A DNA stretch of 64,000 bases, taken from assembly GCF_020085105.1 (NCBI RefSeq), contig NC_058046.1, positions 8,950,175 through 9,014,174 on the forward strand. The letters run 5' to 3'. Shown piece by piece: positions 20,949 to 33,771 of the stretch. Position 1 is the stretch's first letter; each line of letters starts with the position of its first letter. The stretch comes from Siniperca chuatsi. Taxonomy: Eukaryota; Chordata; Actinopteri; Centrarchiformes; Sinipercidae. The notes below the pieces were generated by a model. That model made no database searches and was not told the DNA's origin. It saw only the letters and a program-made list of their open reading frames with translations. The translations under genes were made by a program, and so were the position numbers.

Positions 20949-23900
20949 CAAGGAAAGTAGTGGGACCCACAGGACCACCCAGGGGTGGAGGACTATCTGC
21001 TGGAGGCCATCAGCCTGGCCCGCTGGCTGGCTGGCAGGTTCTTCCTCTGGCCTGGAGAAGCTCTGCTGACCAGGGCCCATATTTCTCAAACATCTCAGAA
21101 TCACTACTAGAAATCACATTGAAAGTTTGACTAGGATGTAAAATTCTCCTACCTCACAGCAGAGGACTTGAGTTATTTATGAGGAGAGACTGAGATTGTC
21201 TAGACTCAGTCAGTTAGGTGAAGAAAAACTAGATAAAATAGCTTCACCTGTGGGTGTATAATAAGCTCCTTTTTTAAAACTGTCATTTAGCCAAAACAAT
21301 AATTTGAAGGAATTGGTCCTGTTGCTGCTCAACTCTTATGGTCTCTGCATCAAGTGCGCTCAGTCCATTTAGCCACAACGTCAAGGATCACAAATCCATT
21401 GCTACTTATGTGTTATCCATTAATTTGTACGTGTCCTCATTGAGTGTTTGAAGCAGTGATATTTGCAACCTGTTGATTCTATAGAAGAAAAGGCAAAAAT
21501 GTTTTCTAAACATGTTCCGTAGCGGGAAAGTTACTGATTATTCATTTTGATTAAGCTTTTAGGTGCAATGAATTCAATCACAGTTGTGAACAACACAAAT
21601 AAGTTATTTTAGCTACATTGTCCTTGCTTCATGAATTGACCGTTCGCTAACCCCTGTCATTATTAGTTACTGTTGCTATGCCTGTCAAGCTTTCAATTCA
21701 GCTTTCCTTGATTTCTCCTATCTAGCCGGCGACCTTCAAGTTTGTTGGCTGAACTGACAACTGTCACTAGCAGATTTTATAAGCTCTAGCTAGCTAGCTA
21801 ATTAAGCTAACGCTAGCTCCAAAAGTTGGTTGAAAACACTATCTCTAACTGCCTTTTTAATGTTTCCAGCTGATTCGTTTTAAAGTTAGCATCCTCACCA
21901 GTTGATGATCCATGTAGAAGACATGGAAATAAAGAAACAGCATTGTTCTTGTTTTGCCGTGTGGATGGAGCTAGTTAGCCATGGTATTTTAAGTATGAGG
22001 AAAAATGTCAGGTCAGACTGTTATTTCGTTCTAACATAAGCCTGTTTGGCTGCTGAGCTGACACAGTTTGAAAATAAAACCAAATATATATGTTTTCACT
22101 TTTAAGTTAACAAGCTTTTAGGATGAGGGCTAACAGATTTACAAACATTAAGCTATCTCAGGTAACATTGGCTGGGGTTGCTGGAGTGTAAACCTGCCTA
22201 AATCCATTACAGAGCTGCTAACGTTAGCCTAAACTCTGATGGCATCCGGGAGCGGCTTCCACACAGTGGATGTGCTAGTCGTGAACAGGGCTTTTTATTT
22301 ATCGTAACCTGAAACCACACAAAGCAATGTAGTTTGTTAGTAATATGCTAACTGTTGTCCTTGGTAGTAACGCTAGGTTACTACTGTAGGTACTAAGCTA
22401 GTTAGCTGGACATGCTAACAATTGTAGCTTACATTAGCACAGATAAACACAAAAGTTTATCCCTTCCTTACACTTTTGCTCTTGTGTTTGTAATAATCCT
22501 CCATCCTCAAAACATTTTAAATGTAGAATATCACTCTTTCTACAGCCCAAGCCACACCACTTAAGGACTATTGCGGTTCAATGGAGGGGTTTATAGCAAA
22601 CGGTCAATTGCAGCAACTATTTGTGAATGGAGCAGTTGTATCCCAGGCAAAAAATAATTATTCAAAAGACCTTTTTAATCCAGTAAATCATGTTGTTATC
22701 AGTGACATGTTCTAAATCCCCACAAACCCAGGGCAGGGAAGCTCAGCTAAATCCTAATGGACTTAGAATGACTTGACAGGATTAAGAAAGTTATTAAAAT
22801 GTTGATACTCTGCTGAAAAGAAGGACCAAATATGTGTCACTCTGAGGATGGTAGGCCGTGATTTCTTACTCTGAACTGCTTGAAAAATACGGGCCCTGAC
22901 CAGATATGTCGCTGTAGACAAAACACAGGGATGATGAATGTACTGTGTGGTAGCTGCTGGCTGTCAGATGTAATATCATTTGTTTGTGTTTATATGTTTT
23001 TGTAAAATTTCTTTTGAACACAGGGGACCTATTGAATATTAATTGAATTTGTGCAACTGTATGAAGTTGTACCCCATTTTGCTGTGTGTGTATATATAAG
23101 TATCACTTTGTTTTTCACACTGTACATTTAGTGGAGAAGACTATATTTGTGCTGTCAGTATCTGTTTTGCATTAGGAGTTTTATTCAAAACAGTGCCCAC
23201 TTTGAAAAGATTATGTTGGGTTATGACACGAAAAACAGCTTCTGAACTCAAGGTTTTTGTAACTAAACTACAGACGTCACATCAGCTTTCTCAATTGACA
23301 ATTTTCAACTATTTTTAATAATTGTATGTAACCATTTCATGTTTGTCCTGTAAGAATGTTTACAGGATATACACAGTGGTGACTTGCCCTGGAGGAGGTC
23401 GTAGGAACTGCAAAATACAGGTTGACTGAACCATAAAAAGCAGTTCGCTCTACTGAGGGACTCACTGTACAAATATTACCTAAATTGTCTGTAGGAATCA
23501 GTTATTCTTTTTGAACGCCTCAGAATCCTTTTTATAGAAATCTTCATTTGATCAGGACCAAATACCAAACTCCACCTGTGTCACCTCCTGTGTTCTATCT
23601 TAGACAAAGGATTGATTCAGTCATCTAACCGTTTACAAAATGTTTCGTTTGTTGCCCAGCATTTTGTAGTTACTTCAACAGAGGGTTTGGGATGAGGCAC
23701 AGCACAGAATGCGTGGGTAATCGTTAAAGAACAAATTATGTTTTCCACGGAACCACTCGTTTCATTATCTAGTTTAGGAGGAAGATATGAAAGCATGTTT
23801 AGGCACTGATTTGGGGAACTTGGCATGGTTTTTGTTATTGGTTGAGCAGAGACGGTGACACAATGAGAAAATATTTCTGTAGTGCCAACGCTAAATGGCT

Positions 23901-24140
23901 TGTGTCCTGAATTCACCTTAACTCTATACAACTTCCATTTATCATATGTTATGTGTTAGTGGCACTGCTCTCTGTTGTTGTCTAGAGTTGGTCCAGTTAG
24001 CTCTCAAAGTGACTTCCAGTTGTCATTTTAATAAGAATTTCTCTGACTAATTGAGACTTGCAATGGTTTGAAAGGCAAATGTCTTTGCACTGATTTCAGT
24101 TGTGAATGTGCAATCAAGATATTGTCAAATGACAATAAAG
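20949..24140 (+). other. erlin2: erlin2 3' UTR (extent inferred)
   Basis: No gene is seen after the erlin2 stop. AATAAA signals occur at about 21927 and at 24134-24139 (GACAATAAAG), and the latter would give a UTR of about 3.2 kb. The middle (21780-22480) contains many CTAGC and AACGTTAGC motifs of the kind found in fish repeats. Which polyadenylation site is used cannot be told from sequence. Confidence 0.4.
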
Positions 24141-26385
24141 TACTGTGGGTTGATTTTTAAGGAGACTTTACATTGCGAGTCCAATGTGATGTATAGGATG
24201 TTTGTGTTTGAAACACACTTCTATTAATAACAATCAAATGTATCAAAACAAGTGTTAATTGCATATTATATTTAAAAAGTTGAAAAAAGTACTTTTTGAG
24301 TAATAACTATACCATAATGAAAGCTTCCTACAGCTTGCATTTCTCATCACAAATCCATTTAACAAACTTTAATTTTAGCCATAAATATGAGTTCCTTTAT
24401 CCAGGTTGTAAAGGAGAGCGTACCAGTGTCATTACAAAGCATGGCAGTGTGAAGTACTCCAATCACATTATAGACATTAAATATGAAAGATACTTAAATT
24501 GTGAGACTGAACCCCTTAATATTATGGTTACATAACATGTTAGGGTGGCCCCAGTTCACAGATTTGGCTAGTTCTTTATTTAAGGAGGAAGATATGCAGG
24601 CATGTAATGACACTGCTACTACTCTACAAAATGCTGGGCAACATGTCTGTGTTAATTTCCATTTGACACAGATCTTTTCAAGAAACTTAAGTTCTGATAT
24701 TGATAATACTGTTACTGATATTGTTAATTTGGGTAGTTGAGTTTTACAATACGCTTTACAATAAGACACAAAATCCTGAGTAGTTACTAAGGCACAAGGG
24801 ATGAACGAATCAGGAATGACCTGAATAACCCTGAATAACTCTGATGATGGTGACTAATGATGAGTGACTGGGAACATACTGGGAGATACTATATGAATGT
24901 ATCATTGTGTAACGATTACATCATATCTGGGAACTTGCAGTCTGACAACTTTCTTCATGAGTCGTTCCTAATTAACCGAACCAGCCGAACAGAAATTGAA
25001 TATGTATAAGTATGTTTTCATTAGTGTATAATCACCTGAAAATAAGAATTGTTGTATTTTCATTACCTTAAAATAAGCCGTTTTTATCTATACGGGGAGC
25101 GGGTCCCCTTCCACTGAGGTTGCCATGTTGCACCGCCATGTTTCTACAGTAGCCCAAAAACGACAAACCCATCACTGGCTCTAGATAGGACCTTTTATGT
25201 TTTTCGTGACCACCGTAGTTTCTCCTACACACCTGGAAGGGTGTGGCGAGCGGTATTCAAATGGTTGCAAACTGCAATTTCACTGCTAGATGCCACTAAA
25301 TCCTACACACTGCTCCTCACAGATGATTAAGTAATAATGCAGGATCTGCCTTAGTTGACATTGTTCTTTGGTGGCACAAATTCCATCCCATGCAAATGTG
25401 CTGTTTATCAAATGAGGTACAGTCAGCTGACTCGGAGTTACTGTGGGGCCTTGGGACATTTGCCCACATCACCTGGTTCGTCATCCAGCCTTGACTGAAA
25501 TAAAGACTGTAGATAATACCCTGTGTGCATTGGAATATTTGGATAATTTACCTTAGAATATAGTTGATTTTGGTGGCACAGTAATTCAGTAATAATTCAC
25601 AGATAATTGCATTGATTCATTTGATTTCTCTTCAGACAAGTGTACTCCATCTGTTGTCTCCTTAAATCTTTTTTTTTTGTTTGTTTGTTTTATGAAGACA
25701 AGACACAAAAATCTAAAAGGCAATGAGATTTAAATGGCTTTTAAAAAATTCTCTGATTCATTCATCATCATCTCATTTTGTTTTTGTTTTGTTGTTTGTC
25801 AGTTCTGTCATGGCTGAAGAGTAAGCAGTGTAATCTCTCTGTCTCTGGGATCATAATCAGACCTCCCCATCGCTGGGAAAAAAAATGGTCTTCTAAAGTG
25901 ACAGTTCTCTTTCAGAAATCCCCACCATTTCCAGTCGCAAACTTTATGTGGGTGGCTCAAGTGTGTTACGCTGAACCGTGCCCTCTGGGGGATTAGCCTA
26001 CCCCCCCAACACAATCTTTCGACATTAAAGAAATAGGACAGAAAGTCGGTTTTCATTAGCTTTATACATTAATCCGTGTGGATGCGGGGCCCCTCCTACC
26101 ACCGTATGAAGAAGATTTCTTCAGCAGTCTGACTCGCCTTCTGGAAGAATCGTGGCAGCAGCAGAGGAAAAGCACCTAAATTACCTTTTTCTACAGTGTT
26201 TGGAAGAGAGTTTATGTAGGATAGATCCCTCTAGAGTACATTCAGAGTGGAGAAATGCAACCTATATGAGAATATTAGTTTTGAAAGGGAAAAACTGCAG
26301 CATTTTTTTCCTAGAATTTTTTATTTATTTATTTTATTTTTTGGTAAGAATTAGCGATGTTGGGGGTGAAGAGGTGAAAACCGTG
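24141..26385. other. Intergenic DNA between erlin2 and the ch25h-like gene
   Basis: I see no gene. 25017-25318 is a recognisable dispersed repeat. 26040-26385 is presumed promoter and 5' UTR of the next gene. An in-frame ATG at 26152 precedes the chosen start, but the intervening residues look like translated UTR. Confidence 0.5.
25017..25318. repeat. Dispersed percomorph repeat
   Basis: It runs from ATTAGTGTATAATCACCTGA through GCCATGTTGCACCGCCATGT and TTCTACAGTAGCCC to CACTAAATCCTACACACTGC. I recognise this as a common short interspersed repeat of perch-like fish. The two ends (AGTGTATAAT and CTACACACT) are roughly inverted, so it is probably a MITE. The superfamily is not assigned. Confidence 0.55.
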
Positions 26386-29300
26386 ATGAACGTACCGGCC
26401 ACAGAGCGTGGAGAGGCATGCGCGCCTATCCTCCAGGGGCTATGGGAGTATGTGAGAGCAGGCCAGGAGGAGATCCTGCTCTCCCCTTACCTGCCTGCGT
26501 CCTACGCCTTCTTGACGCACGTCCTGCTCTGCACACCTTTCCTCGCGCTGGACGCGCTGGGCAGCGTCAGTCAGCGGGTCAGGTCGTGGAGGATCGCTGC
26601 AGACTCGGGTCCGCCGCCGTCTCTCCTTCGATGGGTTGATTGTTTCTGGAGGGTACTGTACAGATACCTGTCTACCGTCCTCCCCGTCACCGCGCTGTTT
26701 CAGACGCTGAGGAGCCCCACGTTACCGGAGCTGGCTCCGTCCTGCTGGCAGCTCTTTGTGGAAGTCTTCGCATGTTTTCTTCTTTTTGACATGCTCTTCT
26801 TTATATGGCACTTATCCATGCACAGGTGAGCAGTATGCACCTGTGTTATGTTAGGGAGGCCTTTGTGATTGGGCTTCACCTATTTTACTGCTGATCAGTG
26901 ATGCTGTAGCTTGGAGTTTGGGGTTCTGATCTTTTTTCTGTTATAGCCTCCAGTAGACCTACATAGCTGTTCATCATTGCTCTGTTTCCTTGGGGAGTTT
27001 TAGTTCCCCAGTGAAGTTTTAGAGTATTTTCCGCCGGCCAAGAATAGAAAGCATGAAAGAGCCTGCATGTAGACCTACTTGAGCAAAATATCAGCTGTTT
27101 GCAGCTTCAGTCCAAAAATATTAATGTTTCCTTCATCGTCTCTGTCAATCAATAGGTCATATTAATCAGTGGTCGCAATAACTAAGTGCATTTACTCAAG
27201 TAATGTACCAAAGGTACACATTGATAACATCCGGCCACTAGATGACGCGCTCCCCCTCCCCACTTCCATTGAATTCCAGTGGTTGCCAGTTCTTTGCACA
27301 ACCTGCATTATTCATGGTCAGTGGAGTGAGAGTCAGACTCAGTCATATCAAGTGATGGATCTTTCGTGATAGAGTAATGAATTCATTTAGCAACATATAA
27401 TTATACATTAGCTGTAGATATAGGTGACTTTGTGCGCTGGGGTTTCACGTCAAGTTATCTAAGGTGATCTTAGGACATGGCTAGCTAGCTTTAGGTAACC
27501 CTTTCTTCCCCATCATTTTATAATCATAGTCATAATCATAATCTATATTGCAACACTTAACTGTAAAATGACATTTCAATCATCCTTACACTATAAGACA
27601 TTAGATAAACATTTTAATCCAATCAAACAGTCCAGTACATTGTAGGGATGCCATTAAAACCCACAGCGCTCCACAGTAGCCTATTGTGCATAGAGTGTTG
27701 CAGTGTGACATATTTTTGAAGGCCAACCCGGAAGTTAGCATCGCCCTGGTCCCCTTGACAAAAAGCAAATGGGATTTTTTCATTGGATTTTGGATGATTG
27801 CAGAAAATAAGCTCTGTGGCAAACAAGTTTATGACACGTTTTGTTCACCAAGATAATCTTCACAAATGAACACCAATTTTATGATCTTTGAAGCGTAAAT
27901 GTCATTGCCAGAAGTAAAAAGCTAATGTTAGGCTGTGAATGTACTACACCGCGGTCACATGACTTCAACGTCACCACCACTAAGCTTCCAACTTGTAATG
28001 TGATTTCACGCGCTTACCTCTTTAAGACACGTAAAAGCTTCAAAATGCAAGAGGGAGGTATTGACTGACGTATTTTATGTCGTAGAACAAAACGTGAAAA
28101 TCTGTTAAGCTTGTGTAAGATTTAAAAACCTATAATGATTGTATAAACTACAATGCATTTTCACGCAGTCAATTAAACCACCCAACATTATATAAAATAG
28201 CTAGAATCAGCTCCACCATCTACAACATTAAAATGCTGCTTACATGTTAATGCGTCAGTAATAACAATCCAATAGTATACTAATACTCTGACAGAGATCA
28301 TTTTGCCTGCATTTTACTTTTACTGTTATACTTACATAAAACTTTGCAGATACAGGACCTTTGCTTGTAATGGAGTATTTTTACTGTGGTATTGCTACTT
28401 TTAATTAAGTAATCTTAATTAATCTGAGTATTTCTTGCACCACTGATATATGCTGTTCTACTTTTCCATCCTGAAATAATTTGTTCAAATCTATCTACAT
28501 ATACATCTCATGTCACAGCCAAGGTGATGTGATGAGTTGTGTGGTCCAATAACATGCTGTGTTTTCTAAGTAATATTGCCTCTAACCCATATATGTATAA
28601 ATAATCAATCAGCAGCCAGATGGTTACAGCCTTTTTTTGTTGTTGTTAGAATTCACGGTTACACTTTATTTGGATAGTCTGCTTACAGATAGGTTATAGA
28701 GTATTTGTAACATTTCAACAGCTTATTAGTTGAGATTCAAAGATTCAACTGTTTCACAAATAGAACCGTTTCCTAGGTTTGGTTAGGTTTAGGCACAAAA
28801 AACATATTGGTTAGGGTTATGTTCATGAATTGTCACATATACTCTATTGATAATTTGTTAAACATCTGCAGACAAAGTGAAAAAGTTGAAATATTACAAA
28901 TACTTTATAAACTATCTGTAGGTGGACTATCCAAATAAAATGTTACCGAATTCACTTTATGTTTCAGGATCACTTGTTATAACAGATTGCTATATAGAGA
29001 CTGCTGGAGATTCTTTGCTATATGTCATAATTAAGGTATTTCAAATTTACATGCATTGTTTTTAAAGGGGTACTCAAGTGATTCAGTATTGAATCTCCAC
29101 AAAGTTGGGGGACTTGTGAGAGACAGACAAAAAAAAGAGAATGATGAACATTGAAGCAGCAAAGCCTGAGATATTCTGACTTTCAGTCCCTAGTATATCC
29201 TGCTCCAAAAGCACCAAATCCTGCATTCCCCATAATGAAACATCTTTATTTAGCCCTTTTGTACCTGGTAAATAATCACATCTTTCAAATTCCACTCCCC

Positions 29301-30052
29301 ACTTTGTAACACAGGCTATCCGTTCAAAAATCTCAAGTCCAATCTGAGACAACCCTGATGACATCACTAGGACATCACCAGAGACGAGTAAACTGATGTT
29401 CATGTGTAAAGTCAGTGGAGTGCCCCTTTAACCTGAACTTGCTAGGTGACCACAGGTGTCCTGACAGTTGTCTTTCAATAAGATGCAACATCATTAGTAA
29501 TAGTTGCAGCGGCAGTAGTAGTACTGTAGTAGTAGTAGTAGTACCAGTAGAAGTATTAGAACTAACTTTCTTCTGAGTAGACTACCACAGTGACATTATA
29601 CCATTCTGTGAATATGGTAGTGATTTTTCATTACAGTAACAGTATAAGCACAAGCTTTTTGTCTGTTCCTCATCAGAGTTCCCTGGCTCTACTTTAACAT
29701 CCACCAGCTGCACCACCAGAACCGCATACCCTTTGCTCTGGCAGCTCAAGACGCCAGCTCAGCCGAGCTGCTGTCTCTGCTGCTGCTGGCTCTGAGCAGC
29801 GCCTGGTTGGTGGGCTGCCACCCTCTGAGCGAAGCCTTCTTCCACCTCGTCAACAGCTGGCTGGCGGTGGAGGACCACTGTGGCTACGACCTGCCCTGGG
29901 CTCTGCACAGACTGCTGCCCTGTCTGGGAGGAGCCCCCTACCACCAAGCCCACCATAGTATCTACATCGGCAACTATGCCCCCTACTTCACCCACTGGGA
30001 CCACCTCTTTGGCACATATCGTGCATCGGTGCTGCATTCACGTCCAGAGTGA
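26386..30052 (+). CDS. Cholesterol 25-hydroxylase-like protein (fatty acid hydroxylase superfamily)
   Basis: There are two coding exons, 26386-26825 and 29677-30052, giving 271 residues (human CH25H has 272). The di-iron histidine boxes are all present: HLSMH, then HQLHH, then HQAHH near the C-terminus. PWLY...HHQN, VEDHCGYDLPW and NYAPYFTHWDH...GT are also diagnostic. Several hydrophobic segments in the first half fit an ER multi-pass protein. Family members add a 25-hydroxyl to cholesterol; 25-hydroxycholesterol suppresses SREBP processing and is antiviral. Teleosts carry several paralogues (ch25h, ch25hl1, ch25hl2, ch25hl3) and I cannot say which one this is. The intron of 2.85 kb falls directly after the first histidine box. 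The start at 26386 gives the family length. Confidence 0.85.
27167..28445. mobile_element. hAT-type element with nested repeat, in the ch25h-like intron
   Basis: The left end is CAGTGGTCGCAATAACTAAG and the right end is GAGTATTTCTTGCACCACTG, decayed versions of the same inverted ends seen in the erlin2 intron element. Between about 27600 and 28110 lies a different block (CCCGGAAGTTAGCATCGCCC, then CACCAAGATAATCTTCACAA and GTAATGTGATTTCACGCGC), which I recognise as a separate widespread fish repeat. Flanking 8-mers agree only in part, so the original duplication has decayed. Confidence 0.6.
28657..28947. mobile_element. hAT-type MITE with perfect 8-bp target duplication
   Basis: Inverted ends GGTTACACTTTATTTGGATA (left) and TATCCAAATAAAATGTTACC (right) differ at only two positions. 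GAATTCAC flanks both sides (28649-28656 and 28948-28955). The 291-bp interior carries TTAGGTTTAGGCACAAAAAA and has no coding capacity. The eight-base duplication indicates hAT. Confidence 0.9.
29066..29427. mobile_element. TTAA-flanked MITE, family B, copy 1
   Basis: The ends are AGGGGTACTC and GAGTGCCCCT, with TTAA immediately outside on each side (29062-29065 and 29428-29431). A TTAA duplication with short inverted ends points to mobilisation by a piggyBac-type transposase. The interior includes CACAAAGTTGGGGGACTTG, shared with a second copy near 56280. Confidence 0.75.
29515..29546. repeat. (AGT)n microsatellite
   Basis: Short run of AGT/GTA units, partly interrupted. Confidence 0.8.
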
Positions 30053-30669
30053 CAAAACTGTTGCATGCAGCAAACTGGGGATTGCTCAAGTTCCAGCAAA
30101 TCTGTCAAGATGCACTGAAGGATATTTTCTGCAGATTTTGGTTGTTCCTGATCTGCTTTTTATTGCACATTTCATGAGGAATCTGTGATCCTACAGTTTA
30201 CAGCAAACCAGCCATTGCCAATGCAGTCACATATCTTTATAATTCCATAAACAAGACTAAAGATACTGTATGTTTCCTTGTCAATGCTCTCAGAATTCAC
30301 TAAGTTCAGAGACAAACATCATGTTCACCTGCAGTATTTACAATTTCAGCTGACAATGCCATTTTAACATGTATATCTACAGCTGTTCTATATCAAGTGA
30401 ATGCAGCACGAGATGAGGAGAGCGCAGAGATGACACAAAAAAATCAGGGCAATGGAACAATGAACAACTGCCTGACCTAATGTGCAGATGATTTGTCCTC
30501 ATGACATGGGTGTGTCTTTAGATGGATTTATGTGCTGTCATATTGTAGATGTAATGCAGATAATCTGTGACACATTTATTTTGGTCAGTGCTGATCATAT
30601 GTGAGTCTGAGTGAATATCTGAAGTGAGCTGATATTCTCTCATGCCAGGCTACGTTACAAACTGCTTAA

Positions 30670-31053
30670 AGGAATAGTATGACATTTTTGGGAAATATGT
30701 TTATTTGCTTTCTTGCAGAGAGTTAGATGAGAAGATCAATATCCCAGTAAATTGGAAGCTACAACCAGCAGCCAGTCAGCTTAGCACAAAGACTGGAATC
30801 ACCTGGCCAAGAAATAGACCGGCACATAACAAACTGTAAAACCACACATTTTTGTACAGATTAAACAAATGATATATAATGTGTTAATTGGTGAGCAGAT
30901 CTTGTTCCCCCTGTTTTCTGTCTTGGCGCTAAGCTAAGCTAAACTGGCTGTTGACTGTAGCTTCATATTAACCATACAGTTATAAAAGTGGTATCGATCT
31001 TCATCCTACACTTGCCAGGAAAGCACATAAGTGTATTTCCCCAAACTATTCCT
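30670..31053. mobile_element. TTAA-flanked foldback MITE, family A, copy 1
   Basis: AGGAATAGTATGACATTTTT at the left and CCCCAAACTATTCCT at the right are inverted ends, with TTAA outside both (30666-30669 and 31054-31057). The body has GAGAGTTAGATGAGAAGATC and GCTAAGCTAAGCTAA, shared with four other copies in the window. Confidence 0.85.
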
Positions 31054-33214
31054 TTAATAATACTAAGTGAATTGATATCAGTCTCATTTCTTATGAAAGG
31101 TAAAGTAAGTCTTTAGTTTTTGCAAAACCTAATTATTTCAGTGGAACTTTCTACAATGTAAGAATAATATTTGAAGTGAACGTTCCTCTTTGAGCCAAAA
31201 CTGTTATATAATTTGTACCATATTGTCTTGATAGTATTTTCTTGAAGACTCTGCTATATTCAATGCTATATTGGTCCTATACATGTGATTGTAAACCTTT
31301 TTCATGAATCATCATTTCTATACAAAAGGCCTTACAAGTATTGGGCTTGATAAACATGAGGAAATATATGAAAGGTAAACAAAGACTTAGTGTGTTGTTG
31401 TTCGCCTCAGGTTCAGGTTTCTGTTGTACTGCTGTGGTTTGTGTGGTTAGTATTTGTATGCTCTAGGCCTCTCAGCTGTCTACGTTCTCTGTAAACCGGT
31501 TCCACAGGGATCGTTTGAACAATCAAAACCACGTGTTTATAGGGATGAGAAACCTTTCTGTCACCATTTGCAGTTGTCTGTTTATTACAGAGGCATTTTC
31601 ATCAACCCCCCTAAAATCCAGTAACAACAGCATCCTCAACGGTTATTTTCAACAGAATGCAGCTGGGATGATGCCAGAGGATGGGTAGCAAAGAGCTCGA
31701 GATTGCTCAAGCTTCCTACACTACATCACAGTGAGATATGGCGTCCAACACTTAATGACTATATGTATATATATATATGTTTTATTACTTTACTTTCGCA
31801 ATGATGTGTCATTTTGAGCATGATTTTAACATGTAGTAATTCAACACTTACAAATTAGATTATTCTAATCAGCCTACTCATTAACGACTAATAATATATT
31901 TTTTGAGGGTCTCTGGCTAGTGAAAGTCATGAAGAATGGCAGTTGTGTGAGAGTACTTTTTGTCCTGACTTGCGCTGAGCTTAATTTGCTGAGAAATCAG
32001 TCTGAGGGTTGGTTTTTTTTGGGGCCTGCATAAGCATGAGAACTACACTGAACATCTGTTTTTTATTACTGACAATGGCCTTTTTGAAATTGCGCAACAT
32101 CAGAGTCAAATACAAATTGTTAAAAGGTGTTTGAACATTTGGAGGTACTTTTGCATATTACCACAAAGTAATAGTTGCGCAATGTGTACTTTTCCTGGGA
32201 AATGAAGAGATTCGAGGAAAGAGCAAAAGATGAGTACTGGGTGGTGGTGATGCCAAAAGATGGAATGATAAACATGTGACCCAAAACGGAAACAATCAGG
32301 CCCTATTACAGACCCCACGTCAGAGTCAGGGCGAGTCATGCAGCTTTGGATGACACACACCAAAACACACGTTCACAGTGAGACACACATCGACGTCCTG
32401 CAGCCAACGTCATGATGTCAGGCACTGGAGCATTACAGGATTTTGAGGCACTTTGAACCGTCTGTACATTGGGGAAGTTTGTTTACTTGTTGTAAGGTGT
32501 GCTCCTAAATTTATCACGTAGGCTAAATCCTTCACAAACTCCAGAATCTTTCGACAGATGGAGCCATGTCAAAACGAGAGAGAGAAAGCACAGAGCACTC
32601 TCCACCAGTCCTTATCATCAGAGCAAATACTAAAGACTTCCCATTTCATCATAATTCCTGAACATTTGCCATTCAGTGACAAAGGCCAGATTCATATTTC
32701 TTCCACCATTCTGTAAATATTCAATTAGTGAGCTTTACATAGCTGACACCGCCTGAGGTTCTTGCCCTCTGGTCTGTAACCACTTTTAGACAACTTGTTT
32801 GCTTTCTGAAACATCTCAGTGCACTTGTCATTAGTGGGCTGTTGCCAAAGAAGTTTTTGAGGAAGCTTTGAACAGCCAACACAAGCTTATAAAACTGCAA
32901 CTTCAGTTATGACACACACTGTCTGACTGCATATAGATGAGAAATCAGTGTATGTACAGCACGTGCTGTAGCTTATTAGTATTTTAGTGTATGGTGGTCC
33001 ACAAAAATAAAATAAACCTTTTGTCAAAACAGTACACTAGGATGTAGCAGAAGCATTACATAATCATCATTTCGTAACAATGTAGCAATGGTATTATTAT
33101 TGCATATGTTATATTTACCCCAGACATACTGCTCACCTACCTTTTGTTACTGTTACTAAATAAATTACTACAATAACTGCATTAACATTGGTCATGGGTT
33201 TTAAAAGCCTTCTA

Positions 33215-33771
33215 AAGGAAATGTTTGCTTTCGTGCTGAGAGTTAGATGAGAAGATTGATACCACACTGATATGTGTCCGTTAAGTATGAAGCTACAGCT
33301 AGGAGACAGTTAGCTTAGCTTAGCATAAAGGCTAGAAACAGGGGGAAACAGCTAGCCTGGCTCTGTTCAAAGGTAAAAAGTCCATCTACCAGCACCTCTA
33401 AAGCGCAATAATTCTCACCAACCTGATAACCTCACAGTGATGACAAGATTCCAGGAAGTTGCGACTTTTGCGCCTAGCAAAGAAATAGTCCAGCATATAA
33501 CATGCATAAAACTACAAATTGTTTTTCACTTCATTTTTCATATGGATTAATCACACAAGATTAACATGTTTATTTGCAGACTTTTCTATCTTTGGGCAAT
33601 GCTAGCCTAGCTGTTTCCTCCAGCTTATAGTCTTTATGCTAAGTTAAGCTAACTGTCTCCAGGCTGTAGCCTCATATTTAGCATATAGGCACGAGAGTGG
33701 TATCAATCTTCTCATCAAACTCTCTGCAAGAAAGCAGATGAGTGTGTTTCCCAAAATGTCGAACTGTATCT
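33215..33771. mobile_element. TTAA-flanked foldback MITE, family A, copy 2
   Basis: The left end is worn (AAGGAAATGTTTGCTTTCGT). The right end, CCCAAAATGTCGAACTGTATCT, is followed by TTAA. The body includes TTAGCTTAGCTTAGCATAAA and CAGGGGGAAACAGCTAGCCT plus their inverted partners, so much of the element can fold on itself. Confidence 0.8.

Noticed and set aside
26152-26385. Upstream in-frame ATG for the ch25h-like gene
   Set aside because: It would add 78 residues rich in F, Y and random residues with no family counterpart; the ATG at 26386 gives the usual length.
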